Numbered from the stretch's first letter, positions 1 to 8,300 are shown. The stretch: DNA of 38,133 bases from Candidatus Izemoplasma sp. (GCA_007117885.1 SKFS01000146.1:1-38133), one strand, 5' to 3'. The notes: a model not told the origin generated them from the letters alone. Translations and numbers: made by a program.

Positions 1-194
1 GCTGCTTTAAGCGCCATCTCTTGTGTGCCATCGCCTTCACTCGGCACATAAATTTGCCGAATACCAAGTTTCTCAATGACCGCCGCTTCTGTCCAAACGC
101 CCTTTGTTTTTGCGGCAATTTCTTTGGCTGTAAGTACTGTTTTAGGTAAATAAATGCCTGTACCTACAATCCCAACATGGTTATTGTGGCTCAT
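1..194 (-). CDS. 3-oxoacyl-ACP synthase III / HMG-CoA synthase-like protein (5' part only)
   Basis: This gene is cut by the left window edge; only about 64 N-terminal residues are visible. It is absent from the ORF track because of its length. Translation starts at an ATG preceded by GAGGAGTGG and reads MSHNNHVGIVGTGIYLPKTVLTAKE..., followed by a WTEAAVIEKLGIRQIY stretch. The GTGIYLP start and the 'xIxxKxGIRxR'-like segment are typical of the N-terminal thiolase-fold half of KAS III (FabH) and bacterial HMG-CoA synthases. The catalytic Cys-His-Asn/Glu residues lie outside the window, so the two cannot be told apart. It begins 15 bases after the reductase stop and is the third gene of the thiolase operon, which suggests an acetyl-CoA or acetoacetyl-CoA substrate. 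Confidence 0.75.
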   Translation of the reverse strand, partial: MSHNNHVGIVGTGIYLPKTVLTAKEIAAKTKGVWTEAAVIEKLGIRQIYVPSEGDGTQEMALKA

Positions 195-209
195 TATACC
201 ACTCCTCGA

Positions 210-929
210 TTATAATCTCATTCCACCGTTTACACTAAGCACATGCCCGGTAATATAAGTTGACTCATTGCTTGCTAAAAAGAGCGCTGCATCGGCGATT
301 TCTTTTGGTTCGCCAATGCGTTTTAACATCGTTAAGTTGGCAAACTGCTTAAGTAAATCTTCCGGCACAGTCTTTAAAATATCCGTCATAATATAACCCG
401 GAGCAATTGCGTTAACACGAACTGGAACGCCTTTACGAGCAAACTCTTTCGCCCATGTTTTAGCCAAACCAATCACACCGGCTTTTGTCGCAGCGTAATT
501 CGCTTGACCAATATTGCCATACTCACCCACAACACTCGATATGTTTATAATCGAACCGCCACCTTGCGTTTCCATATGAGGACCGATATGACGGGTTAAA
601 TTGAACACACCTTTTAAGTTAACATCCATAACAATATCCCATTGTTCATCGGTCATTTTACGCGTCATCGCATCTCTTGTAATCCCCGCATTGTTGACCA
701 ATATATCAATGCTTCCATAGTGATTAACAATTTCTTCAAAGAAGTCTTTACATGCCGCACTGTCGGTAACATTTAATATCTTACCGACGACATTTTCTTG
801 TTCGTACTTCAAAGGTTGCATGTCTACCGCAATAACTTTTGCGCCTTCTTGCGCATAGCGAACAGCGATAGCTTGCCCTAATCCTTGTGCGCCCCCTGTT
901 ACAATAGCAACTTTATCTTTTAAACGCAT
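210..929 (-). CDS. Acetoacetyl-CoA reductase / 3-oxoacyl-ACP reductase, SDR family (PhaB/FabG-like)
   Basis: A 239-residue classical short-chain dehydrogenase of normal family length. It has the nucleotide-binding TGGAQGLG motif (residues 11-18), NNAG (79-82), the catalytic serine region INISS (about 131) and Y145-x3-K149 (YAATK), with the FabG-like stretch AGITRDAMTRKM after NNAG. Known members reduce 3-ketoacyl thioesters with NAD(P)H. FabG and PhaB are hard to separate by sequence. The position 2 bases after a thiolase gene favours acetoacetyl-CoA to 3-hydroxybutyryl-CoA (inference). Next in the operon is a KAS III/HMG-CoA-synthase-like gene. No PHA synthase is visible in the window. Confidence 0.88.
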   Translation of the reverse strand: MRLKDKVAIVTGGAQGLGQAIAVRYAQEGAKVIAVDMQPLKYEQENVVGKILNVTDSAACKDFFEEIVNHYGSIDILVNNAGITRDAMTRKMTDEQWDIVMDVNLKGVFNLTRHIGPHMETQGGGSIINISSVVGEYGNIGQANYAATKAGVIGLAKTWAKEFARKGVPVRVNAIAPGYIMTDILKTVPEDLLKQFANLTMLKRIGEPKEIADAALFLASNESTYITGHVLSVNGGMRL

Positions 930-931
930 TT

Positions 932-2140
932 CTACACTCTCCTTAATATCATTGCAGTACCCATGCCGCCACCAATACAGAGTGACGCTAAACCATACGT
1001 ACTATCACGTTTTATCATTTCATGCACTAAAGTGACGATAATCCGGTTGCCGCTAGCACCCACAGGATGACCTAAAGCAATCGCGCCACCATTGACATTC
1101 GTTTTTTCTTGTAATTGTTCTTTGGCGATTTGATACTTCTCTTCAAGTTCGTGTAAAACACCTAAGCTTTGTGCTGCAAATGCTTCATTTAACTCTAGCA
1201 AATCGATATCTTTTAACTGCACACCAGCATGGTTCAAAGCGTTATCGATCGCTGGTGTAGGTCCTAAGCCCATATAGTTTGGATCAACGCCACCCTGACC
1301 AATACCCACGACTTCCGCAAGCGGTGTTAAGTTGTATTTTTCAATGGCCTCTTCACTCGCAATAAGCATAAAACTCGCACCATCATTAATTCCTGAGGCA
1401 TTTCCAGCTGTCACAGAGCCATCTTTTTTAAACGCTGGACGTAAACTGTTTAACTTCTCAAAACTCGTCGTACGATTCGGGTACTCATCGGTATCGAAAA
1501 CAACACTACTCTTCCGTTCTTTAACCTCAATTGGCACAATCTCATCGACAAAACGCTTACGATCAAGCGCTGCAATTGCACGCGCTTGGCTTTCGATCGC
1601 AAAACGATCTTGTGCTTCACGGGTAATCCCGTACTTTTCAACGATGTTTTCAGCCGTAATTCCCATATGAATTGGATTGAAAGCATCCATCAAAGCATCA
1701 TCAATCATATGATCTTTCACAGCAAAGCCACCCATTTTTATCCCTGGACGGATTTTATCCGGTAAAATATAAGGTGCTTTCGACATCGATTCAGTTCCCC
1801 CAGCAATAATAAGATGATGCAATCCAGCTTGAATGCTTGTAAAGGCATTCATGACACTTTTCATCCCAGAACCACATACCATGTTCACTGCATACGCGGG
1901 AACATGATGGGGAATCCCCGCATGAATCGCAACTTGTCTTGCCACCCCTTGGCCTAATCCTGCAGGCAAGATGTTTCCCACAATTACCTCATCAATTTCG
2001 CCGCCATCAAGCGCCGTTTCAGCAAGAATATTCTTCACCACTTCAGCGCCAAACAAAGCTGGATGGACATTTTTTAGTGTCCCCATAAAAGAGCCGATTG
2101 CTGTCCGCTTTGCGGCCACTACATAAACTTTCTTCGTCAT
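932..2140 (-). CDS. Acetyl-CoA C-acetyltransferase (thiolase)
   Basis: A 402-residue thiolase of full length. The acylated nucleophile is in VNMVCGSG (C89). The C-terminal catalytic motifs are NEAFAAQ, GGAIALGHPVGASG (H358) and CIGGGMG (C388), so all active-site residues are present. It condenses two acetyl-CoA to acetoacetyl-CoA or runs in reverse. It is the first gene of a leftward operon (thiolase, reductase, KAS III-like) and starts at an ATG preceded by GAGGAGG. The upstream region shared with the divergent tetR gene contains a TTGACA-17-TAAAAT promoter, a cre-like sequence in its spacer and three phased dyads, so repression by the TetR protein and by carbon catabolite control is likely (inference). 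Confidence 0.93.
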   Translation of the reverse strand: MTKKVYVVAAKRTAIGSFMGTLKNVHPALFGAEVVKNILAETALDGGEIDEVIVGNILPAGLGQGVARQVAIHAGIPHHVPAYAVNMVCGSGMKSVMNAFTSIQAGLHHLIIAGGTESMSKAPYILPDKIRPGIKMGGFAVKDHMIDDALMDAFNPIHMGITAENIVEKYGITREAQDRFAIESQARAIAALDRKRFVDEIVPIEVKERKSSVVFDTDEYPNRTTSFEKLNSLRPAFKKDGSVTAGNASGINDGASFMLIASEEAIEKYNLTPLAEVVGIGQGGVDPNYMGLGPTPAIDNALNHAGVQLKDIDLLELNEAFAAQSLGVLHELEEKYQIAKEQLQEKTNVNGGAIALGHPVGASGNRIIVTLVHEMIKRDSTYGLASLCIGGGMGTAMILRRV

Positions 2141-2207
2141 AGTTCCTCCTCTATTTAATTACAACTCAAGGTTGCATTATTAAGTCTGTCATTATATACT
2201 AGATTTA

Positions 2208-2259
2208 TGAACATGCTTTCATTTACTGAATATACGTTCATAAACTGAATACCTATTCA
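2208..2259. promoter_or_regulatory. Three 19-bp-phased TGAA-N6-TTCA operator dyads
   Basis: Three 14-bp dyads of the form TGAA-N6-TTCA start at 2208 (TGAACATGCTTTCA), 2227 (TGAATATACGTTCA) and 2246 (TGAATACCTATTCA), each exactly 19 bp from the next. The third extends to a 6-bp arm, TGAATA/TATTCA. They lie between the divergent thiolase and tetR genes. They fall just downstream of the predicted thiolase transcription start and next to the tetR -10. The adjacent TetR protein is the obvious candidate ligand; TGAA/TTCA arms recall FadR-type boxes of Bacillus, but the spacing differs. Confidence 0.7.
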
Positions 2260-2262
2260 CCT

Positions 2263-2268
2263 TATAAT
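2263..2268 (+). promoter_or_regulatory. -10 element of tetR
   Basis: TATAAT lies 4 bases after the third dyad. No good -35 is visible at 16-18 bases, so the promoter is weak or dependent on context. The dyad occupies the spacer, which suggests autoregulation. Confidence 0.45.
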
Positions 2269-2270
2269 TT

Positions 2271-2299
2271 ATTTTAACATAAAACGCTTACACTGTCAA
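2271..2299 (-). promoter_or_regulatory. Promoter of the thiolase operon
   Basis: On the minus strand TTGACA (complement of 2294-2299) and TAAAAT (complement of 2271-2276) are separated by 17 bases, close to the sigma-A consensus. Transcription would start near 2264 and run through the three dyads before reaching the thiolase start at 2140, giving a leader of roughly 120 bases. Confidence 0.75.
2279..2292. promoter_or_regulatory. cre-like site in the thiolase promoter spacer
   Basis: Minus-strand TGTAAGCGTTTTAT matches 12 of 14 positions of the CcpA cre consensus TGWAANCGNTNWCA. It sits exactly between the -35 and -10 hexamers, where a bound LacI/CcpA-type protein would block RNA polymerase. 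Related sequences occur at the glucan locus. Confidence 0.55.
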
Positions 2300-2320
2300 T
2301 TACAATCAATGGAGGTTTTT

Positions 2321-2920
2321 ATGCATACACCGATTAGTGAACCGACAACGCGCAATGCTAAGGCAACATTTAACCATATTTTAGATGCTGCGATTGAGCT
2401 GTTTTATAAGGATGGCTACCATCGCACTACCGTAAACAACATCACGAAGCACGCAGGGGTCGCTGCCGGCACATTTTACCTCTACTTTCCGAGTAAACTC
2501 GCCCTTTACAAACACGTACTCATTACTTTTTCTCATAATATTCGTCGGGAAATTGCTGCAAAAGTCGCCGTAAAAGAAACTCGATATGAAAAAGAACGTG
2601 AGGGAATTAAAGCGTTTATCCTTCTAGCGAAAAAGCACCCACAAATGTACAATATCATTTATGAATCGTTATATATTGATCGCGCGTTATTCAAAGATTA
2701 TTATGAATCCTTTGCCTTACGCTATATCCGCGGCTTAAACGAATCGGTAAAAAACAAAGAAATCCGTGACATCGATACAGAAATAGTCAGCTATGTATTA
2801 ATGGGAATATCGAATTTCATCGGTTTAAAAGTCGTCTTAGATTTAGGCAACAATAATGATGATATCGACTATATTGTCGACCAAGTGATGGAACTGATTA
2901 AAGCCGGCCTTTTTAGATAA
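2321..2920 (+). CDS. TetR/AcrR-family transcriptional regulator
   Basis: A 199-residue TetR protein. The N-terminal helix-turn-helix is recognisable (ILDAAIELFYKDGYHRTTVNNITKHAGVAAGTFYLYFPSK, residues about 20-60). The rest is an all-helical ligand domain with no specific family signature. I start it at the second ATG because GGAGG lies 5 bases upstream of it; the first ATG in the track (2309) overlaps that ribosome site. It is divergent from the thiolase operon and next to three phased dyads, so it most likely represses that operon and itself. The ligand could be an acyl-CoA, by analogy with FadR-type TetR proteins (inference). It is followed by a strong terminator. Confidence 0.88.
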   Translation: MHTPISEPTTRNAKATFNHILDAAIELFYKDGYHRTTVNNITKHAGVAAGTFYLYFPSKLALYKHVLITFSHNIRREIAAKVAVKETRYEKEREGIKAFILLAKKHPQMYNIIYESLYIDRALFKDYYESFALRYIRGLNESVKNKEIRDIDTEIVSYVLMGISNFIGLKVVLDLGNNNDDIDYIVDQVMELIKAGLFR

Positions 2921-2952
2921 AAAACACTGCCTGTTCACTGCAGTGTTTTTTA
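2921..2952 (+). terminator. Rho-independent terminator of tetR
   Basis: AAAACACTGC and GCAGTGTTTT form a 10-bp stem around a 9-base loop, followed by a T run, directly after the tetR stop. Confidence 0.85.
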
Positions 2953-3072
2953 ATGGTCGTCCTTAACACACATTATTTGCCTAAATATGGTTGTTTACTT
3001 CTTTTCTTTTTGATATTATATAATCAAGCTAAAACTTATTTTTGCATTGCCTTTTACTTAAGGTGGGGTACG

Positions 3073-5547
3073 ATGAATCGACTTAGAAAACAGTTTCTTG
3101 TCGTTTTGCTTGGTGTTGCTTTTACCGTAATCGCTTTTTCAGGGATTTACCTTTTCTCAACAAATTTACTTGAATCCCGACAAGAAGCGATTCTTTTGCT
3201 TGAAAGTGAAAAAGCAACCGAAGAGTTTAATCAATACTTCTATGCCGTTGAAACGATTCTTGATAACTTAACACTATACATCCATCATAATGCCGATGAG
3301 AGCGCTCTTTTAGATTATATGGTACGGATTGATAGTGACCATCCGATGATTGCTTCCTTATATCTAGGTAAACCCGATTTAACGATGGTGAATTCGACCG
3401 GATTTATCCCGCCACCCGGGTTTGATTTAACAACACGGTTATGGTATCAGGATGCTTTGAACAGTGACACTATTATTTACACGAATGCTTTTCTTAATGC
3501 CACAGAAGATCGCATGATTGTCACCGTGGCTAAAGCGGTATACAGGGATAACAACTTTATTGGCGTCATCGCAGCGGATATTGATATTCTTACACTCAAT
3601 GAACTCATCTCAACGAAAACCATCGGTGAGAGTGGCTTCGCCTTTCTGATTGACAGCAATCATCATTTGCTTGCAGCCCCGTCTTTTGAGACTTCACCGC
3701 TTGCTTTAATTAACGCTGAAACGATGGGATACCCGATTATTAATCATAACGGTGAATCCTTTCACTACCGTATCTCTGTTCGTGAGCAAACCGGTGTTTT
3801 AGTCAGTAGTCCAATAAAAGATGGAACGTATACGTTAAATGTTTTTATGGATAATAACGAGTATTACCAACAAACTCAAGTCTTCCTATGGGTCTTAATC
3901 ACCGTTGGATTCTTCTTTGTTTTATCAGGAAGCGGTTTATATGCGTACTACTTACGTTTTGTTAGGCGGCCCATCGATGCCTTGCTTGAGGATATCGACA
4001 CAATAGACATTGGTGAGAACACCGATTATCGTCTCTCACTCAATCCTAATAAAGGGTTTGTTGGCATTCGTAGAACGTTAAACAATGTCCTTTCGGCTTT
4101 AGCACTATTCCAGTCTAAAGTGCAAGAGACCAATCGCAAACTTCTCATTGAAAACCAGCGAGTGATTCGTTTAATGGAGTCAAATGCGGACATTGTGTTT
4201 GAAATTGATCGTAATCGTCGCTTTGTATCGGTCTTCGGCAAAGGCTTAAAGACGATTAACCATAATCCTGAAGATTTTATGGATAAGACTGTTTTAGACG
4301 TCTTTGGGGACGATGGGATCGAACGGGACAACCATTATCAAGAAGCCTTAAAAGGAAAGACAGTTCGCTATGAATGGCAATACCTTCTGGAAGATAACCG
4401 CGTCATTTATTTCTCAACGATTATTTCAGCAATCCGTGACCAACAAAAAGAGATTATCGGTGCCGTTGGCATCACCCGAGATATTACCGAGGAGAAGCAA
4501 AAACAGCAAGAAATCGAGCACTTAAGCTTTCATGATTATTTAACCGGCCTTCACAACCGACGCTATTTTTCCGAAGTGTTGTTAAGGTATGACACATCTC
4601 AATACTACCCTCTAGCCCTAATTAATATTGATGTTAATGGGCTAAAACTACTCAATGATGCCTTTGGTCACCAAACGGGTGATTTAGCACTGAAGAAGCT
4701 CGCCCAAACATTTAGTGATGTTTTTTCGCCGCATGGGGCAGTCTGCCGCATCGGTGGCGATGAGTTTGCCGTACTCATTCCAAACACCGATGAAGGCTTC
4801 ATCGAAACACTTAAGAAAAACATCCTAGACAAAGTTGCCAGCTTAAACATTCATAGTATTCAGTTATCGATTGCTTTAGGCTATGCCATCAAAGAATCTA
4901 GCCATACCTCGATTCAAGAAATGATGAACGAAGCTGAAAACAAAATGTATAAACAAAAGATTCTTGAAGGAAAAAGTGCTCGCAGCAATGCCATCCAAGC
5001 AATTCTTAACACCTTAACCCATAAATATGCCCTTGAAGAACGGCATTCAAAGCGTGTCGCAAACATATCCAAAGCGATTGGAAAAGCGCTGATGCTTAAA
5101 CACGATGAAATCAATGAACTCGTTCTTGCGGCGTCCGTCCACGACATCGGGAAAATTGCGATACCCGATGAGATACTCAATAAACCGAGTTTGTTAGATA
5201 AGGAAGAGTATGAAGTCATTAAAGCCCACACGGAAGCCGGCTATCAGATTTTACGTGCCGCTGATGAATATTCTAGTTTAGCTGAGGATGCGCTTTGTCA
5301 CCATGAGCACTATGATGGCAATGGGTATCCAAACCAACTCAAAGGCGAAGAAATTCCTTTGTTTTCAAGAATCATTGGTGTTGCCGATGCCTATGAAGCA
5401 ATGACTTCAGATCGGCCTTACCGTAAAGCACTATCAAAAGACAAAGCCATACAAGAATTGATTAAACATCGTGGTACACAATTCGATCCAAAAATCGTTG
5501 ATGTCTTTATCCACACTGTTTTGAAACAAGCCGACGAAGAACTATAA
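3073..5547 (+). CDS. Cache-PAS-GGDEF-HD-GYP c-di-GMP signalling protein
   Basis: An 824-residue membrane sensor. TM1 is at about 7-27, an extracytoplasmic Cache-like domain at 30-265, TM2 at about 270-292, then a HAMP-like linker, a PAS domain (about 365-470), a GGDEF domain (about 486-650, signature GGDEF at 561) and an HD-GYP domain (HDIGK at 690, HHEHYDGNGYP at 743). Both catalytic signatures are intact, so it could both make and hydrolyse c-di-GMP. No RxxD inhibitory site precedes the GGDEF motif. The track start at 2953 is unlikely: AAGGTGGGG lies just before the ATG at 3073 and the extra 40 residues would add an odd hydrophobic leader. A TATAAT at 3019-3024 may be its -10. It is monocistronic, with a shared terminator after it. 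Confidence 0.9.
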   Translation: MNRLRKQFLVVLLGVAFTVIAFSGIYLFSTNLLESRQEAILLLESEKATEEFNQYFYAVETILDNLTLYIHHNADESALLDYMVRIDSDHPMIASLYLGKPDLTMVNSTGFIPPPGFDLTTRLWYQDALNSDTIIYTNAFLNATEDRMIVTVAKAVYRDNNFIGVIAADIDILTLNELISTKTIGESGFAFLIDSNHHLLAAPSFETSPLALINAETMGYPIINHNGESFHYRISVREQTGVLVSSPIKDGTYTLNVFMDNNEYYQQTQVFLWVLITVGFFFVLSGSGLYAYYLRFVRRPIDALLEDIDTIDIGENTDYRLSLNPNKGFVGIRRTLNNVLSALALFQSKVQETNRKLLIENQRVIRLMESNADIVFEIDRNRRFVSVFGKGLKTINHNPEDFMDKTVLDVFGDDGIERDNHYQEALKGKTVRYEWQYLLEDNRVIYFSTIISAIRDQQKEIIGAVGITRDITEEKQKQQEIEHLSFHDYLTGLHNRRYFSEVLLRYDTSQYYPLALINIDVNGLKLLNDAFGHQTGDLALKKLAQTFSDVFSPHGAVCRIGGDEFAVLIPNTDEGFIETLKKNILDKVASLNIHSIQLSIALGYAIKESSHTSIQEMMNEAENKMYKQKILEGKSARSNAIQAILNTLTHKYALEERHSKRVANISKAIGKALMLKHDEINELVLAASVHDIGKIAIPDEILNKPSLLDKEEYEVIKAHTEAGYQILRAADEYSSLAEDALCHHEHYDGNGYPNQLKGEEIPLFSRIIGVADAYEAMTSDRPYRKALSKDKAIQELIKHRGTQFDPKIVDVFIHTVLKQADEEL

Positions 5548-5548
5548 A

Positions 5549-5586
5549 AAAACAGCTTTCACTTCGTAAGTGAGAGCTGTTTTATT
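5549..5586. terminator. Bidirectional terminator between convergent genes
   Basis: AAAACAGCTTTCACTT and AAGTGAGAGCTGTTTT form a 16-bp stem with one G-U pair and a 3-base loop, flanked by A and T runs. It serves the GGDEF/HD-GYP gene and the opposing MATE gene. Confidence 0.88.
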
Positions 5587-7013
5587 TAGGTCGCTTTTAA
5601 CTCAATCGGTTTTGCAACGGGATGATCCACCCGAATTTTAGGTTTGAAATCAAGCCGTAAATACATAAAATATCCAAGAATAACAATCACAAAATTACTA
5701 ATTAACATAGCATACCATATACCACTACTACCTAAGTCTGTAAACTCGCGCATAAACAAAACTAAAGGAATTCTTAATCCCCATAACCGTAATACCGATA
5801 ACCAAAATGTATACTGAGTTTTTCCTGTGCCATTGTAGGTTCCAATAAATGCCTGAAACATCGCCATCAAGGGCAGTCCTAAAAGAATATAAAACATGTA
5901 TTCGCTCGCTAAGTTGAGCGCCTCGATATTATCAACAATAAACAACCCCGCTAACGGTCTTCGTACAAAGATAATCATTGTTGAACCCACCGCCATAATC
6001 GCCACCGATAAAACCATTGCTTTAACAAAGGCTTGTTTCGCTCGCTGAGGATTTAAAGCGCCGATATTTTGACCAATATAAGCACTTAATACTGCGCCAA
6101 TCGCCATCACAGGGTGAAGAATAATCGATAAGATGCGGTTACCGACTCCAAATGCCGCCACCGTATTACGGCCAAAGCTATAAATAACACCGTTCATGAC
6201 ACCAAACCCAACCGCAGTAATCGCTTGGCCTACAGAGGCGGGAATGGCCGTTTTAAGAATATCCTTCACAACATAGCCCTCTAAAACGCTATAGCGTAAA
6301 TCAATCGTAATCCCATCGGCAGAAAAAAACAAATAATAAAACGCAAGGGGCATAACGACGGCATTGGCGATCAGGGTAGCGTAAGCAGCACCCGGAACAC
6401 CTAAATTGAACGTCATAATCAAAATCGGTGACAAGATAATATTAAGACCAATTGCCGAGCCACTTATAATAACCGGTGTCACCGTATCACCACTTGCTTG
6501 TCGTATCGCCATAAAAGCAAAGAATACAAACAATAGCGGCAACTCAAACGCACGGATACGTAAATAGCGTACACTATTTTCAAAAACAAATTGATCGGCT
6601 AAACTAGCACTCGGATCAACACCCATTAAACGAATAATCAGCGGTGAACCTAAGTAACTAAGCAATGTCAGTAACCCACCTAGAAAAAGCGATAAAATAA
6701 TTAGTTGAGTCGCATAGCGTTTGGCATCTTCAAGTTGCTGTGAACCGACAAATTGACTAATCAATGCCGTGCCAGCGACACTTAATCCCATCCCTAAAGA
6801 GAGAAACGTAAAGACGACCGGAAACGTAAGCTGAATGGCTGCAACAGCGTCAACACCCGCTCCTTGAATACGACCAACAAAAAACATATCAATAATATCA
6901 TGAAATGTTTTTAAGAAGTTGTTTAACATTAAAGGAATAGCCAGGATAATTAATCCTTTGTAAATGTTTGAATCCTTTAATATCATGTATCTTTTTTGAT
7001 CATCTTTAGTCAC
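5586..7013 (-). CDS. MATE-family multidrug/cation efflux transporter
   Basis: About 475 residues with roughly 12 hydrophobic helices. The opening segment IPLMLNNFLKTFHDIIDMFFVGR is the characteristic MATE first-helix motif, and the repeat in the second half (AIPASVGQAITAVGFGVMNG) is typical of the family. MATE proteins export drugs or toxic cations using Na+ or H+ gradients; the substrate cannot be predicted. I prefer the GTG at 7013 because AGGTG lies 6 bases upstream; the track start is an upstream TTG. A TATAAT (complement of 7034-7039) and a dyad over its -35 position lie just upstream. It shares a terminator with the convergent gene. Confidence 0.9.
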   Translation of the reverse strand: MTKDDQKRYMILKDSNIYKGLIILAIPLMLNNFLKTFHDIIDMFFVGRIQGAGVDAVAAIQLTFPVVFTFLSLGMGLSVAGTALISQFVGSQQLEDAKRYATQLIILSLFLGGLLTLLSYLGSPLIIRLMGVDPSASLADQFVFENSVRYLRIRAFELPLLFVFFAFMAIRQASGDTVTPVIISGSAIGLNIILSPILIMTFNLGVPGAAYATLIANAVVMPLAFYYLFFSADGITIDLRYSVLEGYVVKDILKTAIPASVGQAITAVGFGVMNGVIYSFGRNTVAAFGVGNRILSIILHPVMAIGAVLSAYIGQNIGALNPQRAKQAFVKAMVLSVAIMAVGSTMIIFVRRPLAGLFIVDNIEALNLASEYMFYILLGLPLMAMFQAFIGTYNGTGKTQYTFWLSVLRLWGLRIPLVLFMREFTDLGSSGIWYAMLISNFVIVILGYFMYLRLDFKPKIRVDHPVAKPIELKAT

Positions 7014-7033
7014 AATTTTCACCTGCCGAAACA

Positions 7034-7076
7034 ATTATACCATAGAAAAAAATAAATAGTTAGACTATGCCTAACT
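7034..7076 (-). promoter_or_regulatory. MATE promoter with overlapping dyad
   Basis: The minus strand carries TATAAT 20 bases before the GTG start. The -35 position holds only a poor hexamer (TAACTA), and it is overlapped by the dyad AGTTAG-N7-CTAACT (7058-7076). The TTAG-N7-CTAA core resembles MarR-type operators, which often control efflux pumps. No marR gene is in the window. Confidence 0.4.
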
Positions 7077-7091
7077 TTTTTTAAAAAAAGC

Positions 7092-7121
7092 AAAAAAGGT
7101 CCGCTACCTAGGTTTCGGACC
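7092..7121 (-). terminator. Terminator of the THUMP methyltransferase gene
   Basis: On the minus strand GGTCCG and CGGACC form a 6-bp GC-rich stem around a 12-base loop followed by TTTTTTG. The gene's own TAG stop lies in the loop. Confidence 0.7.
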
Positions 7122-8225
7122 ATAATATTGATAATACCGAGTCTTAATGTTTCCGTTAAACAACACCCGTGTTCGATCGGCCCGCTTACGCAGCAACCCT
7201 TCTACACCCGGATACGACGTTAATAAATAAAAAGAAAACGTTGTTAAATGCCGAAACGTGTCGCCGATGCGCTTGTATAAAACCTCTGCATCCTCCTTTG
7301 TTTCTAAACGTTGTCCATACGGGGGATTCGTAATAATAATCCCGTAGTCTTTGTCAAAAGAAAAATCTTGAAAATCACTAAAGGAAAAATCAATCACATC
7401 CTCCACGCCGGCCTCAAGCGCATTTTCTTTTGCAACAGATAGCACATTGGCGTCGATATCACTCGCATAGATTTTTCCTTCAATGTCCTGATTTATCGCT
7501 TTAAAAGCCTCTTTCTTCTGTACTATAAAACGGCTTTTATCAACCCAAGGAAAACTTAAAAATGCAAACTCACGGTTTAATCCAGGCGCGATATTCTTGG
7601 CAATCATTGCTGCCTCAATGGCGATGGTTCCCGAGCCACAAAAGGGATCATATAAAACACGGCTTGCCTCATAAAAACTCAACAAAACCAATGCCGCCGC
7701 TAAGGTTTCTTTTATCGGAGCTTCGCCTTGTTTTAAACGATAACCCCGCTTATGTAACGCCTCACCACTCGTGTCGAGCAAACATTCGACTTGATCATTA
7801 AGCAGTTCGATTGATAGCCGATAATACTCGCCTTCTTCTTGAAATGTGTTCTTTTGATAAGCACCCTTAAGGTTTTCAATTAGCGCTTTTTTTGAGATAG
7901 TTTGGATATCACGCAAACTATAAAGCTTTGACTTCTGGCTTTTAGCCAAAATATGGTACTTCCCTTCAGAACTCAAATAGTTCTTTAAGGGAAGCTGCTT
8001 AACAAACTCAAACAGTTCATCATAGGTCCTCACTCTCCCTTGACCAATGACAATGTAAATACGGTCTGCAGTTCGAAGATGCAGGTTTGCTAAAAAAAGC
8101 GCTGATTCATCCCCCGTAAAATAGATTTTCCCGTTCGTGCTCTGAGTAACGGTTAAACCGAGGGCGTGCATCTCTCTTTTCAAAATCGCTTCGATACCAA
8201 ATGCACAACTCGCAACATAATTCAT
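7104..8225 (-). CDS. ypsC: THUMP-domain class I SAM-dependent RNA methyltransferase (YpsC/RlmL-like)
   Basis: A 373-residue protein with an N-terminal THUMP-type RNA-binding region (about 1-155) and a C-terminal Rossmann methyltransferase domain. DPFCGSGTIAIEAA is the SAM-binding motif and NPPYGQRL is the catalytic NPPY motif of N-methyltransferases that modify the exocyclic amine of guanine. This matches Bacillus YpsC and the N-terminal half of E. coli RlmL, which makes m2G2445 in 23S rRNA. It lacks the second methyltransferase domain of the E. coli fusion, as usual in Bacillota. The role in 23S rRNA modification is by family. It is divergent from the ICMT-like gene. Confidence 0.9.
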   Translation of the reverse strand: MNYVASCAFGIEAILKREMHALGLTVTQSTNGKIYFTGDESALFLANLHLRTADRIYIVIGQGRVRTYDELFEFVKQLPLKNYLSSEGKYHILAKSQKSKLYSLRDIQTISKKALIENLKGAYQKNTFQEEGEYYRLSIELLNDQVECLLDTSGEALHKRGYRLKQGEAPIKETLAAALVLLSFYEASRVLYDPFCGSGTIAIEAAMIAKNIAPGLNREFAFLSFPWVDKSRFIVQKKEAFKAINQDIEGKIYASDIDANVLSVAKENALEAGVEDVIDFSFSDFQDFSFDKDYGIIITNPPYGQRLETKEDAEVLYKRIGDTFRHLTTFSFYLLTSYPGVEGLLRKRADRTRVLFNGNIKTRYYQYYGPKPR

Positions 8226-8300
8226 TTTCTCACCTTCTCGTAATCATTTTACCACAATTCACGCGATATCGACTATAATGTTAATGAAGGAGTGGATACC

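Noticed and set aside
1332-1670. 112-residue plus-strand ORF inside the thiolase gene
   Set aside because: Antisense shadow of a strongly conserved coding gene, with no ribosome site. The same reasoning removes the other overlapping track entries inside large genes.
7058-7080. Terminator on the plus strand (stem GTTAG/CTAAC plus T run)
   Set aside because: No plus-strand gene ends nearby and the stem is only 5-6 bp. A regulatory dyad for the MATE gene is more plausible.
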